Shown here one piece after another: positions 16,309 through 25,086 of a stretch of DNA of 51,671 bases. The notes under the pieces are model-generated. The model was not told the DNA's origin and did not search any database. It saw only the letters and a list, made by a program, of their open reading frames with translations. Position 1 is the first letter of the stretch. The number at the start of each line of letters is the position of its first letter. Location of the stretch: the NCBI GenBank assembly GCA_002420115.1, contig DIHK01000018.1, positions 212,416 to 264,086 of the forward strand, written 5' to 3'. This stretch comes from Nitrospira sp. UBA5698. GTDB lineage: Bacteria; Nitrospirota; Nitrospiria; Nitrospirales; Nitrospiraceae. Both the position numbers and the translations under genes were made by a program.

Positions 16309-17343
16309 GTGATTTTAGTGACAGGCGGTGCCGGCTATATTGGTTCTCACACCTGCGTCGAACTGCTTCAGGCAGGACAGGACGTGACCGTTTTCGATAA
16401 TTTCTGCAACAGCCATCCTGAATCCCTCGAGCGGGTACAGCGGATTACGGGAAAGCAGCTTCGCATCATCCGCGGCGACATCCGCGATCAAGCGGCATTG
16501 GTGACAGCCCTCCGAGAAAGCGGTGCCCACGCGGTAATTCATTTTGCAGGACTCAAAGCCGTCGGTGAGTCCGTCCAGCAGCCACTGTCCTATTACGACA
16601 ATAACGTTGTCGGGTCTCTGCGCCTGTTGGAAGCGATGGGCATCTGCGGAGTTAAGACGCTGGTGTTCAGTTCTTCCGCCACGGTATACGGCAATCCGCA
16701 ACAGCTGCCGTTGACAGAAGACCATCCGCTGTCAGCAACCAATCCCTACGGGCAAACGAAACTGACGGTGGAGCACATCCTGCGTGATGTGCAACGCGGC
16801 GACACCTCATGGCGTATCGGCATTCTCCGATACTTCAATCCGGTCGGCGCGCACAAGAGTGGACTCATCGGTGAGGATCCGCAAGGCCCGCCGAATAACC
16901 TCATGCCGTTCGTGGCCCAGGTGGCAGTCGGCCGCCGCCCGCACCTAAACGTATTTGGGAACGACTACCCCACGAAAGATGGGACCGGCGTGCGCGATTA
17001 CATCCACGTTGTGGACCTCGCCATCGGGCACCTCAAAGCACTGGAGGCGCTTGAGCGGGCGACGCGCCAGACGGACTGCCTCACGGTCAACCTTGGAACC
17101 GGAACAGGATACAGTGTGCTGGAAATAGTGCAGGCCTTCGAGCAAGCCAGCGGCAAGCCAGTGCCGTACAAGCTCGCGCCTCGCCGACCCGGTGATGTCG
17201 CAGCCTGTTACGCCGATCCCAACCAGGCGGCTTCCCTTCTCGGCTGGCAAGCAAAGCGAAGTCTCGCTGACATGTGCGCCGATACGTGGAAGTGGCAGAG
17301 CCTCAATCCGCTCGGGTACAGTCCCGCCTGCCCAGCAAACTAA
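16309..17343 (+). CDS. galE: UDP-glucose 4-epimerase
   Basis: 344 aa from a GTG start. Extended SDR fold: GGAGYIGSHT (NAD binding, residues 6-15), DIRD, FAGLKAVGES, FSSSATVYG and catalytic YxxxK in NPYGQTKLTVEHI. It interconverts UDP-glucose and UDP-galactose for envelope polysaccharides. LRYFNPVGAHKSGLIGEDP is typical of the GalE subgroup. It is followed closely by trmL and a YdjM-like gene on the same strand. Confidence 0.95.
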   Translation: MILVTGGAGYIGSHTCVELLQAGQDVTVFDNFCNSHPESLERVQRITGKQLRIIRGDIRDQAALVTALRESGAHAVIHFAGLKAVGESVQQPLSYYDNNVVGSLRLLEAMGICGVKTLVFSSSATVYGNPQQLPLTEDHPLSATNPYGQTKLTVEHILRDVQRGDTSWRIGILRYFNPVGAHKSGLIGEDPQGPPNNLMPFVAQVAVGRRPHLNVFGNDYPTKDGTGVRDYIHVVDLAIGHLKALEALERATRQTDCLTVNLGTGTGYSVLEIVQAFEQASGKPVPYKLAPRRPGDVAACYADPNQAASLLGWQAKRSLADMCADTWKWQSLNPLGYSPACPAN

Positions 17344-17406
17344 GCAATGCCTGTGTCGCCCCGATCGTCGTGCCGAGCGTGGGCACCGTGCTACACTATC
17401 TCCGCA

Positions 17407-17871
17407 ATGTTCGATGTCATCCTCTATCAACCGGAAATTCCACCGAACACCGGCAATATCATCCGCCTGTGCGCCAATACCGGCGTCCGGCTTCATCTCG
17501 TGAAGCCGCTTGGTTTTTCCATGGATGATAAACAACTCGTGCGGGCCGGGCTGGACTATCATGAGTTTGCCACGATCAGCACCTACAACGACTGGGCTGA
17601 ATGTGCGGAGTGCTTCAAGGATCGCCGCCTGTTCGCGGTCTCCACAAGGGGAACCAGGCGCTATGACCAGGTCGACTACACCAAAGACAACGTGTTTCTG
17701 TTCGGTCCGGAAACACGCGGACTCCCATCCACACTCCTTGAATCATTTCCCGTGGAACGACGCATCCGTGTCCCGATGCGCCCAGAGAGTCGTAGCCTCA
17801 ATCTTTCGAACGCAGTCGCGGTCATTGTCTACGAGGCATGGCGACAGCTAGGCTTTGAGAACGGCCAATGA
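17407..17871 (+). CDS. trmL: tRNA (cytidine/uridine-34-2'-O)-methyltransferase
   Basis: 154 aa SPOUT enzyme, methylating the wobble ribose of tRNA-Leu. The start MFDVILYQPEIPPNTGNIIRL is the TrmL signature, followed by FLFGPETRGLP and RIRVPMRPESRSLNLSNAVAVIVYEAWRQ, the knotted SAM-binding C-terminus. The upstream in-frame ATG at 17347 would add 20 residues with no homology. Length equals the E. coli protein (157 aa). Confidence 0.95.
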   Translation: MFDVILYQPEIPPNTGNIIRLCANTGVRLHLVKPLGFSMDDKQLVRAGLDYHEFATISTYNDWAECAECFKDRRLFAVSTRGTRRYDQVDYTKDNVFLFGPETRGLPSTLLESFPVERRIRVPMRPESRSLNLSNAVAVIVYEAWRQLGFENGQ

Positions 17872-17892
17872 CGTTCCGTCTATAAGCAGAAG

Positions 17893-18459
17893 ATGGCTTC
17901 AGCCTTCTCTCACGCATTCGTCGCCCTCGCACTCGGCAAAGCCATACCACATCGGGCGATGAAGCGGCCCCTCTTCTTGACCGGTGCAATCTGTTCGATT
18001 GCGCCGGATCTCGACGTGATCGGATTTGCTTTCGGCATTCAGTACGGGGACCTCTGGGGTCATCGCGGCATGACCCACTCTCTCTTCTTTGCCGGCCTAC
18101 TTAGCGCCGTGCTTGTGGCTCTTGGCTATCGGCAGGAGTCATCGGCAACAAAAGCAGGAATCGGGCTGTATCTCTTTCTCTGCACCGCATCACATGGCGT
18201 CCTCGACGCGCTGACGGACGGAGGGCTTGGCATCGCCTTCTTCTCTCCGTTTGATCTCACTCGATATTTCTTTCCATTTCGACCGGTCGCTGTCTCTCCG
18301 ATCGGCATCGGCAACTTCTTCAGCACCGATGCGCTGCGGATTCTGGCCAGCGAAATCACGTGGATTTGGCTACCGACCCTTGTGGTATTACTGATCGTTC
18401 GCGGACTCACACATCGGATTTCAGCTCGCCCCTCTACAGACCAGTCGCACCAGGATTGA
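17893..18459 (+). CDS. YdjM/DUF457 family membrane metal-dependent hydrolase
   Basis: 188 aa integral membrane protein with about four helices. The family histidines and acids are present: FSHAFVALALGK, SIAPDLDVIGF, DLWGHRGMTHSLFFAG and TASHGVLDALTDGG, the pattern HxxxxxxxG...PDxD...HRGxTHS...HxxxD. These are inner-membrane putative hydrolases (E. coli YdjM is in the LexA regulon), with unknown substrate. It starts 21 nt after trmL and is convergent with the next ABC operon. Confidence 0.85.
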   Translation: MASAFSHAFVALALGKAIPHRAMKRPLFLTGAICSIAPDLDVIGFAFGIQYGDLWGHRGMTHSLFFAGLLSAVLVALGYRQESSATKAGIGLYLFLCTASHGVLDALTDGGLGIAFFSPFDLTRYFFPFRPVAVSPIGIGNFFSTDALRILASEITWIWLPTLVVLLIVRGLTHRISARPSTDQSHQD

Positions 18460-18490
18460 TTAGGCGGTCTCCCCATACCGACAAAAGCAG

Positions 18491-19477
18491 TTAGACGATC
18501 AGTTCCGCAAGCCCATACACCGGAAGTTTCTTCCCTCCATACTCCAACTCGCCTTCGACCACGACCATCGAGAAACCACCGATCGCCCAGCTCCAGATAC
18601 CGGTCCTCGATACCTGCCTGAGAGTCAGGACAGCCGCCCCCTGTGGCCCCGTCCACGTGACACGCCAAGCGGTCGGCCAACGGAAAAACCCGCGCGCCAG
18701 TCCATGGTCGACCACCTCAATGTTCAGATCCTTCATCGACCCGGTCACACCGCTGAACGCCGTCCATCCATCTAGGACGCCCATTAACGGCACAAGTCGC
18801 TCACTCTGCTGCCAGTGGACATACACATCACCATCTGTACCGACTTTCAGATAGAATCCTTGGTATCCGCTCCAGAGGTCCCAGTAGGTGCGCGTGAGAC
18901 GGTTGAAGTCCGGCATCAGGAGGTGCTCATAGACAACCCGCCCGGAAAAGACTCGATCTCGCCAGGTCAGGGCAGCAGGGGCTGAACCCATCCACATGAC
19001 CGCACCATGATCCTGCCGGCTCGTTCGCAGTGGAATCGGATCGATCGTCAATGTAAGACGATTGCTCTCACCGACAATGATCATGCCTGTTTTAGGACTG
19101 CCCTGAAAGTGGAAGGAAGGCGAATCGGGGATCGTCTTCAGCTCCTTCCCGGCATTCTCATAGCGGCTGTTGCCGTCAAGCCTCACCCATCCGGTTTTCT
19201 CATCGTGCAAGACGAGAAAGTGTTGCGCTTGATAGGCCTCCCCATCTCGCCCGCGACTGTTATCGATCGCGAACGTCACGTTCCCCTGACTGTCTTGTCC
19301 GACAAAGGAGACGTAGTCCGAGACATAGAGAAGGAGCGAGGCAGGAATGTCGTCGAGTGATGTATTCGCTACAGACCCGCTCTCTGCCTGTGCAGGGAGC
19401 ACACAGAAGATCAGCACAAGCCAGAGCACAGCGTCAAGGATCCAGCCTTTTCTGAGTAACATCATCAGCGATGTCAT
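18491..19477 (-). CDS. Secreted protein at the end of an ABC operon, possibly lipocalin-like
   Basis: 328 aa with a signal peptide (residues about 12-31, ending AQAES). The mature part is beta-rich: VSDYVSFVGQDSQGNVTFAIDNSRG near its start, a middle with LTIDPIPLRT and RDRVFSGRVVYEHLLMPD, and SWSGYQ-like LWSGYQGFYLKVG. The layout recalls AttH/CrtC-type lipocalin-like proteins, which I offer only as a weak match. Its ATG directly follows the TAG of the permease gene, so it is tightly coupled to the ABC transporter and may act as a periplasmic accessory. Confidence 0.6.
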   Translation of the reverse strand: MTSLMMLLRKGWILDAVLWLVLIFCVLPAQAESGSVANTSLDDIPASLLLYVSDYVSFVGQDSQGNVTFAIDNSRGRDGEAYQAQHFLVLHDEKTGWVRLDGNSRYENAGKELKTIPDSPSFHFQGSPKTGMIIVGESNRLTLTIDPIPLRTSRQDHGAVMWMGSAPAALTWRDRVFSGRVVYEHLLMPDFNRLTRTYWDLWSGYQGFYLKVGTDGDVYVHWQQSERLVPLMGVLDGWTAFSGVTGSMKDLNIEVVDHGLARGFFRWPTAWRVTWTGPQGAAVLTLRQVSRTGIWSWAIGGFSMVVVEGELEYGGKKLPVYGLAELIV

Positions 19478-20248
19478 CTACCCACGCGCAGTTCCCCACC
19501 GGCGATGCAGAAATCGTTCAACCGGAGCGAAGAGCGTTTTGTCCACTGCGAGTCCGATCATGACGATGACCAGCATGACCCCGATTACCTGATCCATCGC
19601 ACTCAGCTCTCGCCCGTAATGTAACAGATGCCCGAGGCCGAATCCCGTCAGAATCGTCACGTAGATTTCCGCCGCCATCAATGATCGCCAGGCAAAGGCC
19701 CAGCCCTGCTTCATGCCGCTCAAGAGAAAAGGAAGAGCCGCCGGGAGAATCACGTGAGTCCAAGTATGGAAGCCTGATGACCCCATGCTACGGGCTGCGC
19801 GGCTGTAGATTGGGGGAATCGTCCGCACACCGGTATCCGTGGCAATGATCAGCGACCACAAGGTTCCCATCACCACGACAAACAGCATGGCAGATTCCGT
19901 TTGCCCGAACCAAAGCAGCGCCAGGGGAACCCAGCAGACACTCGGAAGCGTCTGAAGACCCAAGGCAAGCACGCCGATCGTGTCTTGAGACCATCTGAAG
20001 GACGCAGTCAGAAGACCTAATGGGAGGCCGATCAGAATGCCCAACCCATATCCGATGAGAAGGCGCTGCACCGTCACGAGTGTGGCCTCCCACAGAGTGC
20101 CATCTTCTAGAGCGGACCAGAGGTAGATGAAGACATTGGACGGAGACGGCAGGAGCAGCGGTGACCAGATCTGGGCGTTGACGGCGAGCTGCCAGAGACC
20201 GATCAAACAAGCAAAAAAGAGCGACGCGATGGCCCAACGAGCAATCAT
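19478..20248 (-). CDS. ABC permease, sulfonate/nitrate/taurine type
   Basis: 256 aa, about six membrane helices. The permease EAA-like loop is visible (YSRAARSMGSSGFHTWTHVILPAALPFLLSGMKQGWAFAWRS), typical of the SsuC/TauC/NrtB subfamily. It forms the channel of an importer with the ATPase (overlap ATGA at 20245-20248) and binding protein upstream. The substrate cannot be assigned; sulfonate, taurine, nitrate or a thiamine precursor are all possible in this family. Confidence 0.88.
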   Translation of the reverse strand: MIARWAIASLFFACLIGLWQLAVNAQIWSPLLLPSPSNVFIYLWSALEDGTLWEATLVTVQRLLIGYGLGILIGLPLGLLTASFRWSQDTIGVLALGLQTLPSVCWVPLALLWFGQTESAMLFVVVMGTLWSLIIATDTGVRTIPPIYSRAARSMGSSGFHTWTHVILPAALPFLLSGMKQGWAFAWRSLMAAEIYVTILTGFGLGHLLHYGRELSAMDQVIGVMLVIVMIGLAVDKTLFAPVERFLHRRWGTARG

Positions 20249-21048
20249 CCGGCAACCTCATTTTGAACGTAGCCCTTCAGCACACGGGTGATTTCCGTGG
20301 AGTACCGAGCAAGATCCACGCTGTTGATATCACGCGGGCGAGGGAGTGGGATGGAGAATTCTTCTCTGATTCGCCCGGGATTGGGTGAAAACAGGATGAC
20401 TCGATCGCCCAGACAAACGGCTTCACGCACGTTATGTGTCACGAAGACAATCGTCTTCCGGTGTTGGCTCCAGATGCGCTGGATATCACCATAGAGCTGT
20501 TCCCTCGTCAGTGCGTCCAGCGCGCCAAACGGCTCATCCATCAACAGCACACTGGGATTCGGCGCCAGCGATCGAGCGAGCGCCACACGCTGCCTCATAC
20601 CACCTGAAAGCTCATGCACGTTGGAATGCATGAAGCGCTTCAGACCCACGAGTTCCAAAAAGTATTCGGCCTTTTCCCGACGCTCCGACGCACTGAGCCC
20701 TTTGACGAGTTTCAGACCGAACAGGACATTTCCCAGCACCGTGAGCCAGGGAAACAGCGCCGCCTCCTGAAACATCATCAATCGATGTGGTCCAGGCCCG
20801 CTGATCGTCTGGCCATCGGCTTGCACAGTCCCACGATCCGCCCGGTCGAGGCCCGCGATCAGGTTCAATAAGGTCGATTTGCCGCATCCGCTCGGACCGA
20901 CTAGACAGACGAACTCTCCTTCGGCAATGCGAAGGGTCACATCGTCAAGCGCCTGAACATGCAGTGAGCTGGTCCGAAACCACTTCGAGACATGTTCCAG
21001 CACCAGCTTCGTTGGAACAGTATCCGTAGCAGAAACCTGACTCTCCAT
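20245..21048 (-). CDS. ABC ATPase, sulfonate/nitrate/taurine type
   Basis: 267 aa from the ATG at 21048, 1 nt past the binding-protein stop; the open frame extends up but only overlaps that gene. Walker A GPSGCGKSTLLN, Q-loop MFQEAALFPW, signature ELSGGMRQRVALAR, Walker B SVLLMDEPFGALD and the H-loop FVTHNVREAV are intact. The SsuB/TauB/NrtD-type ordering and FxW after the Q-loop fit the family. Confidence 0.92.
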   Translation of the reverse strand: MESQVSATDTVPTKLVLEHVSKWFRTSSLHVQALDDVTLRIAEGEFVCLVGPSGCGKSTLLNLIAGLDRADRGTVQADGQTISGPGPHRLMMFQEAALFPWLTVLGNVLFGLKLVKGLSASERREKAEYFLELVGLKRFMHSNVHELSGGMRQRVALARSLAPNPSVLLMDEPFGALDALTREQLYGDIQRIWSQHRKTIVFVTHNVREAVCLGDRVILFSPNPGRIREEFSIPLPRPRDINSVDLARYSTEITRVLKGYVQNEVAG

Positions 21049-21049
21049 C

Positions 21050-22018
21050 TCACGGAAGCCTTTCAATGAGTCGCGCCAAATCCGGCGTTGTGCGCATGAA
21101 CCCCGCACGCTGCGCGTTGCTCACGAACTGCTGAAACTCCTCGATCGACACGTCCGGGCGCAACATGATCCGTTTCCATGCCTGAGCAATCAACTCCGCG
21201 GAAACTTTGGCTTGTGTTTCCACCGACAACTCTTCCAGAACCATCTTCTTCGCCTCCTCGGGATGCGCGAGGATCCAGTCCGTGAGTTCACGGTGAGCCT
21301 GGACAAACTTTTTCGTCAATTCAGACTTCCCCTTCACGAATTTCACCCCTGACACAAGCACCGTGACGCTGTCCTTCGATTGTTCGAGCAGTACCTTGCC
21401 TCCGGCTTCCCGTTCAAGACGGGACACCCAGGGCTCGACCGTCCAGACCGCATCAAGCTTTCGCTGTTGGAACAACGAGATTTGATCAGGATTCGGCGTC
21501 GGAACGATGAAGGCCTCCCCGCCGGTTTGGGTGATCTTCAATCCACCGTTGGCCAGCCAGGCGCGGCAGGCAATATCTTGGGTATTGCCGAGCTGTGGAG
21601 TCGCGATGGTTTTCCCACGGAAATCTGTCGGCTGTTTGAGTTGGGAATCCGCCTGGACCACCAACGCCGCGCCTCCCGCCGCAGCACCGGCAAGGAGTCG
21701 AATCTCCTCTCCGTTCGATTTCGCGTAGGCGTTCAATGCGGGATTCGGCCCCACATAGGTCAGATCAACCGAACCAGCCAGGATCGCCTCAATGGCACTC
21801 GGGCCGGCATTGTAGACATACCACTCAACCTTCACGTCTTTACCCAGCCGCTCCTCGAACCATCCATGCCCTGTTCGTGAGAGATGATGCGCAACCAGAC
21901 CTTGCACATGGGTCACGTTCGGGAAATGGCCGACACGAATGGTTTCACCGGCAACAGCAAGTTGCGCAGTGGTGAAGAGTGCGAACACTCCAAGAACAAT
22001 AAGATACGATCGTTTCAT
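21050..22018 (-). CDS. ABC substrate-binding protein, sulfonate/nitrate/taurine type
   Basis: 322 aa. Signal peptide MKRSYLIVLGVFALFTTAQLAVAG, then IRVGHFPNVTHVQGLVAHHL, YNAGPSAIEAILAGSVDLTYVGPNPALNAY and TPQLGNTQDIACRAWL, the SsuA/NMT1 fold. An AGGAGG immediately precedes the ATG at 22018; a GTG four codons up is an alternative. GNTQDIA is frequent in sulfonate or phosphonate-type binders. With permease, ATPase and the secreted fourth protein it forms a four-gene operon. The nearby sulfur cluster favours an organosulfur substrate. Confidence 0.88.
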   Translation of the reverse strand: MKRSYLIVLGVFALFTTAQLAVAGETIRVGHFPNVTHVQGLVAHHLSRTGHGWFEERLGKDVKVEWYVYNAGPSAIEAILAGSVDLTYVGPNPALNAYAKSNGEEIRLLAGAAAGGAALVVQADSQLKQPTDFRGKTIATPQLGNTQDIACRAWLANGGLKITQTGGEAFIVPTPNPDQISLFQQRKLDAVWTVEPWVSRLEREAGGKVLLEQSKDSVTVLVSGVKFVKGKSELTKKFVQAHRELTDWILAHPEEAKKMVLEELSVETQAKVSAELIAQAWKRIMLRPDVSIEEFQQFVSNAQRAGFMRTTPDLARLIERLP

Positions 22019-22425
22019 GATCCTCCTCACTATCGAACGGCTTCAATTAGACAATTCAGAACTTCTTCATGTTGGTTTCTAGTTCGCAGACGAGAGTCTC
22101 CCTCAAACTGCCAGCCCTACTCGGCTGAGGGAAGCCATGTTCGTTTGAACGGTCCATCACATTCGCTCCTGCGTCACGGATTGGACTGATCCCGATATCG
22201 GGACCACCATCATACGTGGTTTCTAAATGGTGAAGACTATCTCACACCGGAGGTGGCAGAGGAAAGAAGCGTGACAATGGGCTCTGGCTCGCGGAGTCAT
22301 TCATCGAGCACGCTGTCAACGCACGATCCGTAGGGAAACAACAGAGAGAGTGGATGCCTCAAGAGGCGCTCTTGTCCTTCAGACACACCCTCGTACGAGA
22401 GCCAGCGTGCATCTGTAGGCGCTGG
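22019..22425. other. Gene-poor stretch upstream of an ABC operon
   Basis: About 400 bases. It should hold the promoter of the minus-strand ABC operon; I could not identify a confident box. No coding frame with protein-like composition is seen. Confidence 0.4.
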
Positions 22426-22623
22426 CTACTCCCCAGGAAAGGACTCCAATTCTGAAACGACTTGGCCGTGTTTCTTGATCAACAACCCCCCAGCAGTTTC
22501 TGCTGCACGGATAGCAGTGCAGAGCGGACTGAGCAGCGATTCCTCCACTAATGCCGCGGCATAATATCTGCAGCATGGATCCGGCAGAGGGATCGTCAAC
22601 CAGCGATAGGAAATCTTGTGCAC
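22426..22623 (-). CDS. Small hypothetical protein
   Basis: 65 aa from a GTG start with TAGGG about 6 nt upstream. The composition is protein-like: RWLTIPLPDPCCRYYAAAL, then ESLLSPLCTAIRAAETAGGLLI and KHGQVVSELESFPGE, with three cysteines including a CC pair. I recognise no family. A possible decayed relative of its C-terminal part (TASAGGLLIKQ on the minus strand) lies near 24,200. The lack of an ATG and of neighbours in the same transcript keeps confidence low. Confidence 0.4.
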   Translation of the reverse strand: MHKISYRWLTIPLPDPCCRYYAAALVEESLLSPLCTAIRAAETAGGLLIKKHGQVVSELESFPGE

Positions 22624-22683
22624 AAAGACCCTACTAGACAGCCAGTGGCCTCAGCTTAATCGTACCTATCTATGGAGGCAACC

Positions 22684-22926
22684 ATGACTTTGCAAACCGT
22701 TGCTCATAACAGTGACAAGCTGGAAGGTTTCAGGGTGGAAACGGACGTGCTGCAAATTTTGGAACAGCAAGGCGCACGGACGCTGGATCAGCTCGAGAGC
22801 GACCTCGTCCATATTGGAAGTGCACAACTACTATTTGCAATTGATCGCCTGAGTCGTTCAGGAAAAATTGGAATGGGACCACATCACAATCGAGAGTATC
22901 TGGTCTGGGTCATACCGGGATCATAG
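22684..22926 (+). CDS. Small winged-helix-like protein
   Basis: 80 aa from the ATG at 22684, which has GGAGG five bases up (an ATG at 22672 overlaps that site). FRVETDVLQILEQQGARTLDQLESDLVHIGSAQLLFAIDRLSRSGKIGMGPHHNREYLVWVIP reads as a compact helix-helix-helix-wing, as in small wHTH proteins. The fold is an inference; no DNA-binding signature is strong enough to name a family. A redoxin-like gene follows 49 nt downstream. Confidence 0.62.
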   Translation: MTLQTVAHNSDKLEGFRVETDVLQILEQQGARTLDQLESDLVHIGSAQLLFAIDRLSRSGKIGMGPHHNREYLVWVIPGS

Positions 22927-22975
22927 TACCAACCAACACCATTCTAGGCCCGTTCACAGGAAAGAGCGCGTTAAT

Positions 22976-23560
22976 ATGGCGGCTTTCAGGAGCAGAACTT
23001 TTTTGCGCCGCATCGGTCAGAAGGCGTTGACATTCCAACTTCCGGTCATTGTCGCCGATAAAGTGTCTTACGTTCATCCTGATACGTTCCTGGGTCGGTG
23101 GCTTGTCCTAAGCTTCGTGACAGGTCTGGAACACGTCGACGTCCAACTTTGGAATCGACATGGAAAGGAACTTGCCCAGCGTGAAATTACCCTGCTTCTT
23201 GCTCCAACAGAAGCCACGGTTCTGGATTGGAGAAAGCCATTAATCCAGGAGCAGGCATACTACACCATCGTGTGCGATCCACTACGTCGATTGGAGAGGC
23301 TTTACGGCGATCGGACGAGGGAAATGGCAGGACATAGCCGGACGTTTGTGATTGATCCAAAGGGATCACTGCGATTCCATCTCCTTCACAGCATAACTGA
23401 GCAAGGCATGAGTGTCCTCACCGAGGCTCTGCGAGTTCATCAAGAGAGGGTGGGACACAATGTGCCAACAATCATAAAGAAGCAGCACGATCTGCAAGAG
23501 ACTCCATGGGAGAGTTCGAAGAATTTGTCGAATTGTTCGAATTTTTTGTTGGCCATGTGA
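22976..23560 (+). CDS. Redoxin-like protein lacking the peroxidatic cysteine
   Basis: 194 aa. The order of elements is that of an AhpC/TSA peroxiredoxin: IGQKALTFQLPVIV, then GRWLVLSFVTGLEHVDVQLWNRHGKELAQREITLLL, then ERLYGDRTREMAGHSRTFVIDPKGSLRFHLL. In active enzymes the GKWxVLFFYPxxFTFVCP stretch carries the peroxidatic Cys; here it reads LSFVTGLEHVDVQ with none. The only cysteines are at VCDPLRR and near the C-terminus (NCSN). It is therefore unlikely to reduce peroxide by the standard route and may be a sensor or binding protein. The last ~35 residues are polar and low-homology. Confidence 0.6.
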   Translation: MAAFRSRTFLRRIGQKALTFQLPVIVADKVSYVHPDTFLGRWLVLSFVTGLEHVDVQLWNRHGKELAQREITLLLAPTEATVLDWRKPLIQEQAYYTIVCDPLRRLERLYGDRTREMAGHSRTFVIDPKGSLRFHLLHSITEQGMSVLTEALRVHQERVGHNVPTIIKKQHDLQETPWESSKNLSNCSNFLLAM

Positions 23561-23810
23561 TGCAAATCCTGAATCATGGTTGAGATCGACTCACTGGATG
23601 TTGGACGGTCTATATGTTCACAAATTCTACTATGAGCATGAGAATGAGGAGACAACTGAAGTCCACGCCGATAAGTCGTCCGAGAGCGCTGTTTCGCTCT
23701 GAATTTACCGCCGAACGATGTTGCAACAAACACTGTCAGTACTGGCATCATCGTTGTCGGAAGTACCCTGACACGCACTGAATATGTGTTGTCCAGCAGA
23801 AGGAGAATGT

Positions 23811-24026
23811 ATGGAGATCCTTATTATTCTTGGAATCATTACGGTAAGCATCTTGTTGTGGAACATCACTCCCTATTCGGCAAACGATGACCGGAGAGAC
23901 ATAGCGGAACGGATTACACGGCCGAGAGTCGTGCACGTGGACACCCGAGTATCAGACCATGGGCTCTTTGGCTCGGCACAGCCAACCATGCTTGTACCGA
24001 GTATCCAGGACCGGCCACTCACATAA
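23811..24026 (+). CDS. Single-span small membrane protein
   Basis: 71 aa from the ATG at 23811 (AGGAGA four bases upstream). MEILIILGIITVSILLWNITPY is one membrane helix, followed by an acidic/basic tail DDRRDIAERITRPRVVHVD and a C-terminus with FGSAQPTMLVP. No family recognised. It stands alone between the redoxin-like and DsrE genes, with its own leader. Confidence 0.5.
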   Translation: MEILIILGIITVSILLWNITPYSANDDRRDIAERITRPRVVHVDTRVSDHGLFGSAQPTMLVPSIQDRPLT

Positions 24027-24460
24027 GTGCCTTCTCTATGTTCGTGTTTCTCTAGCCCAAAACCTGTGCGGGTGCCATGCCCACCACCCGCCATTCTCGC
24101 GGAGCCTTGGAGCCCTCCTGGGTTCCGCGAGATCAATTGATGGACACATGCTGCAACCACACGTAGACCAGAACTCAAGGCGGTACCTACAGACATCACG
24201 CTGCTGCTTTATCAACAGACCCCCAGCACTGGCTGTTGGATCATCAACAGTTCACAGTTCCCGAGACAGCGTGAGTGACTGAAAGCGCTCCCAATCATCC
24301 ATGGCATCGATACTGCTTGGTACTCCATGCTTGTTTCTGCAGAGAGGAGTCACACCATTTATCCGGGAGGCACTACGACAATGACACGGATCTTGGTGCT
24401 TCACATATGGCACATGCCATGTTCAATGAACGATGTTCTCTCATCGACGTCGGTGCCATC
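24027..24460. other. Gene-poor stretch with a hairpin
   Basis: About 430 bases. It contains a 9-bp inverted repeat TCTCGCGGA (24095-24103) and TCCGCGAGA (24124-24132) with no U run. On the minus strand around 24,200 there is a short run (TASAGGLLIKQ) similar to the C-terminal part of the small ORF at 22,426, interrupted by a stop. CTGTTG-GATCAT-CAACAG is a 6-bp palindrome nearby. Confidence 0.4.
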
Positions 24461-24988
24461 ATGACCACCGCCGTGGCTCCATCCAAGACGCTGGCTGCAC
24501 TTCAAGAGACCAAGCCGGAGAAGGTGACAATTGTGCTCCTCAGCGGTGAGCTTGACAGAGCGATGGCCGCATTCATTATCGCCACTGGAGCTGCCGCGAT
24601 GGGAATGCGCGTCACGATATTTTTTACCTTCTGGGGCCTCAACGCAATCCGCCGGACAGGTGCAGGGAGTTCCGCTCGGGACTGGCTCCGCCGCATGTTC
24701 GGCCTATTGAACAAAGGCGGGGCAGAACGGTTGCCACTTTCTCGGTTTCATTTCGGAGGACTTGGCACCTCAATGATCCATACCGTGATGAAACAAAACC
24801 GGATGCCAGGGGTTCCGGAGCTTCTTCGTACTGCCCAGGATCTTGGCGTGCAGCTGATCGCGTGTACAACCACGATGGGGCTGATGGGCATCTCAAAAGA
24901 GACTCTCATCGACGGGGTCGATCAGTTGGCCGGAGTCAGCACCTATTTGGCCGAAGCCAGACAGGGGAATGTCAATTTGTTTATCTGA
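24461..24988 (+). CDS. DsrE/DsrF family protein (DrsH-like)
   Basis: 175 aa from the ATG at 24461; in-frame ATGs at 24407 and 24419 would extend it, none with a good Shine-Dalgarno. KVTIVLLSGELDRAMAAFIIATGAAAMGMRVTIFFTFWGLNAIRR is the core of the DsrE-like subfamily, and LGVQLIACTTTMGLMGISKETLIDGVDQLAGVSTYL carries the conserved Cys of this subgroup. Such proteins pass persulfide sulfur or sense it. A TusA-type gene follows about 100 nt downstream, the usual partner. A different DsrE-family protein is at 36753. Confidence 0.82.
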   Translation: MTTAVAPSKTLAALQETKPEKVTIVLLSGELDRAMAAFIIATGAAAMGMRVTIFFTFWGLNAIRRTGAGSSARDWLRRMFGLLNKGGAERLPLSRFHFGGLGTSMIHTVMKQNRMPGVPELLRTAQDLGVQLIACTTTMGLMGISKETLIDGVDQLAGVSTYLAEARQGNVNLFI

Positions 24989-25086
24989 TTTGATTGGATA
25001 GATCTGGCGCTGCCGGTACGAAGTTCTGGTCTGAATGAAGCCAGATTGCCATTCACAATAGAGTGGATGCGACAGAGGAGATTCTG

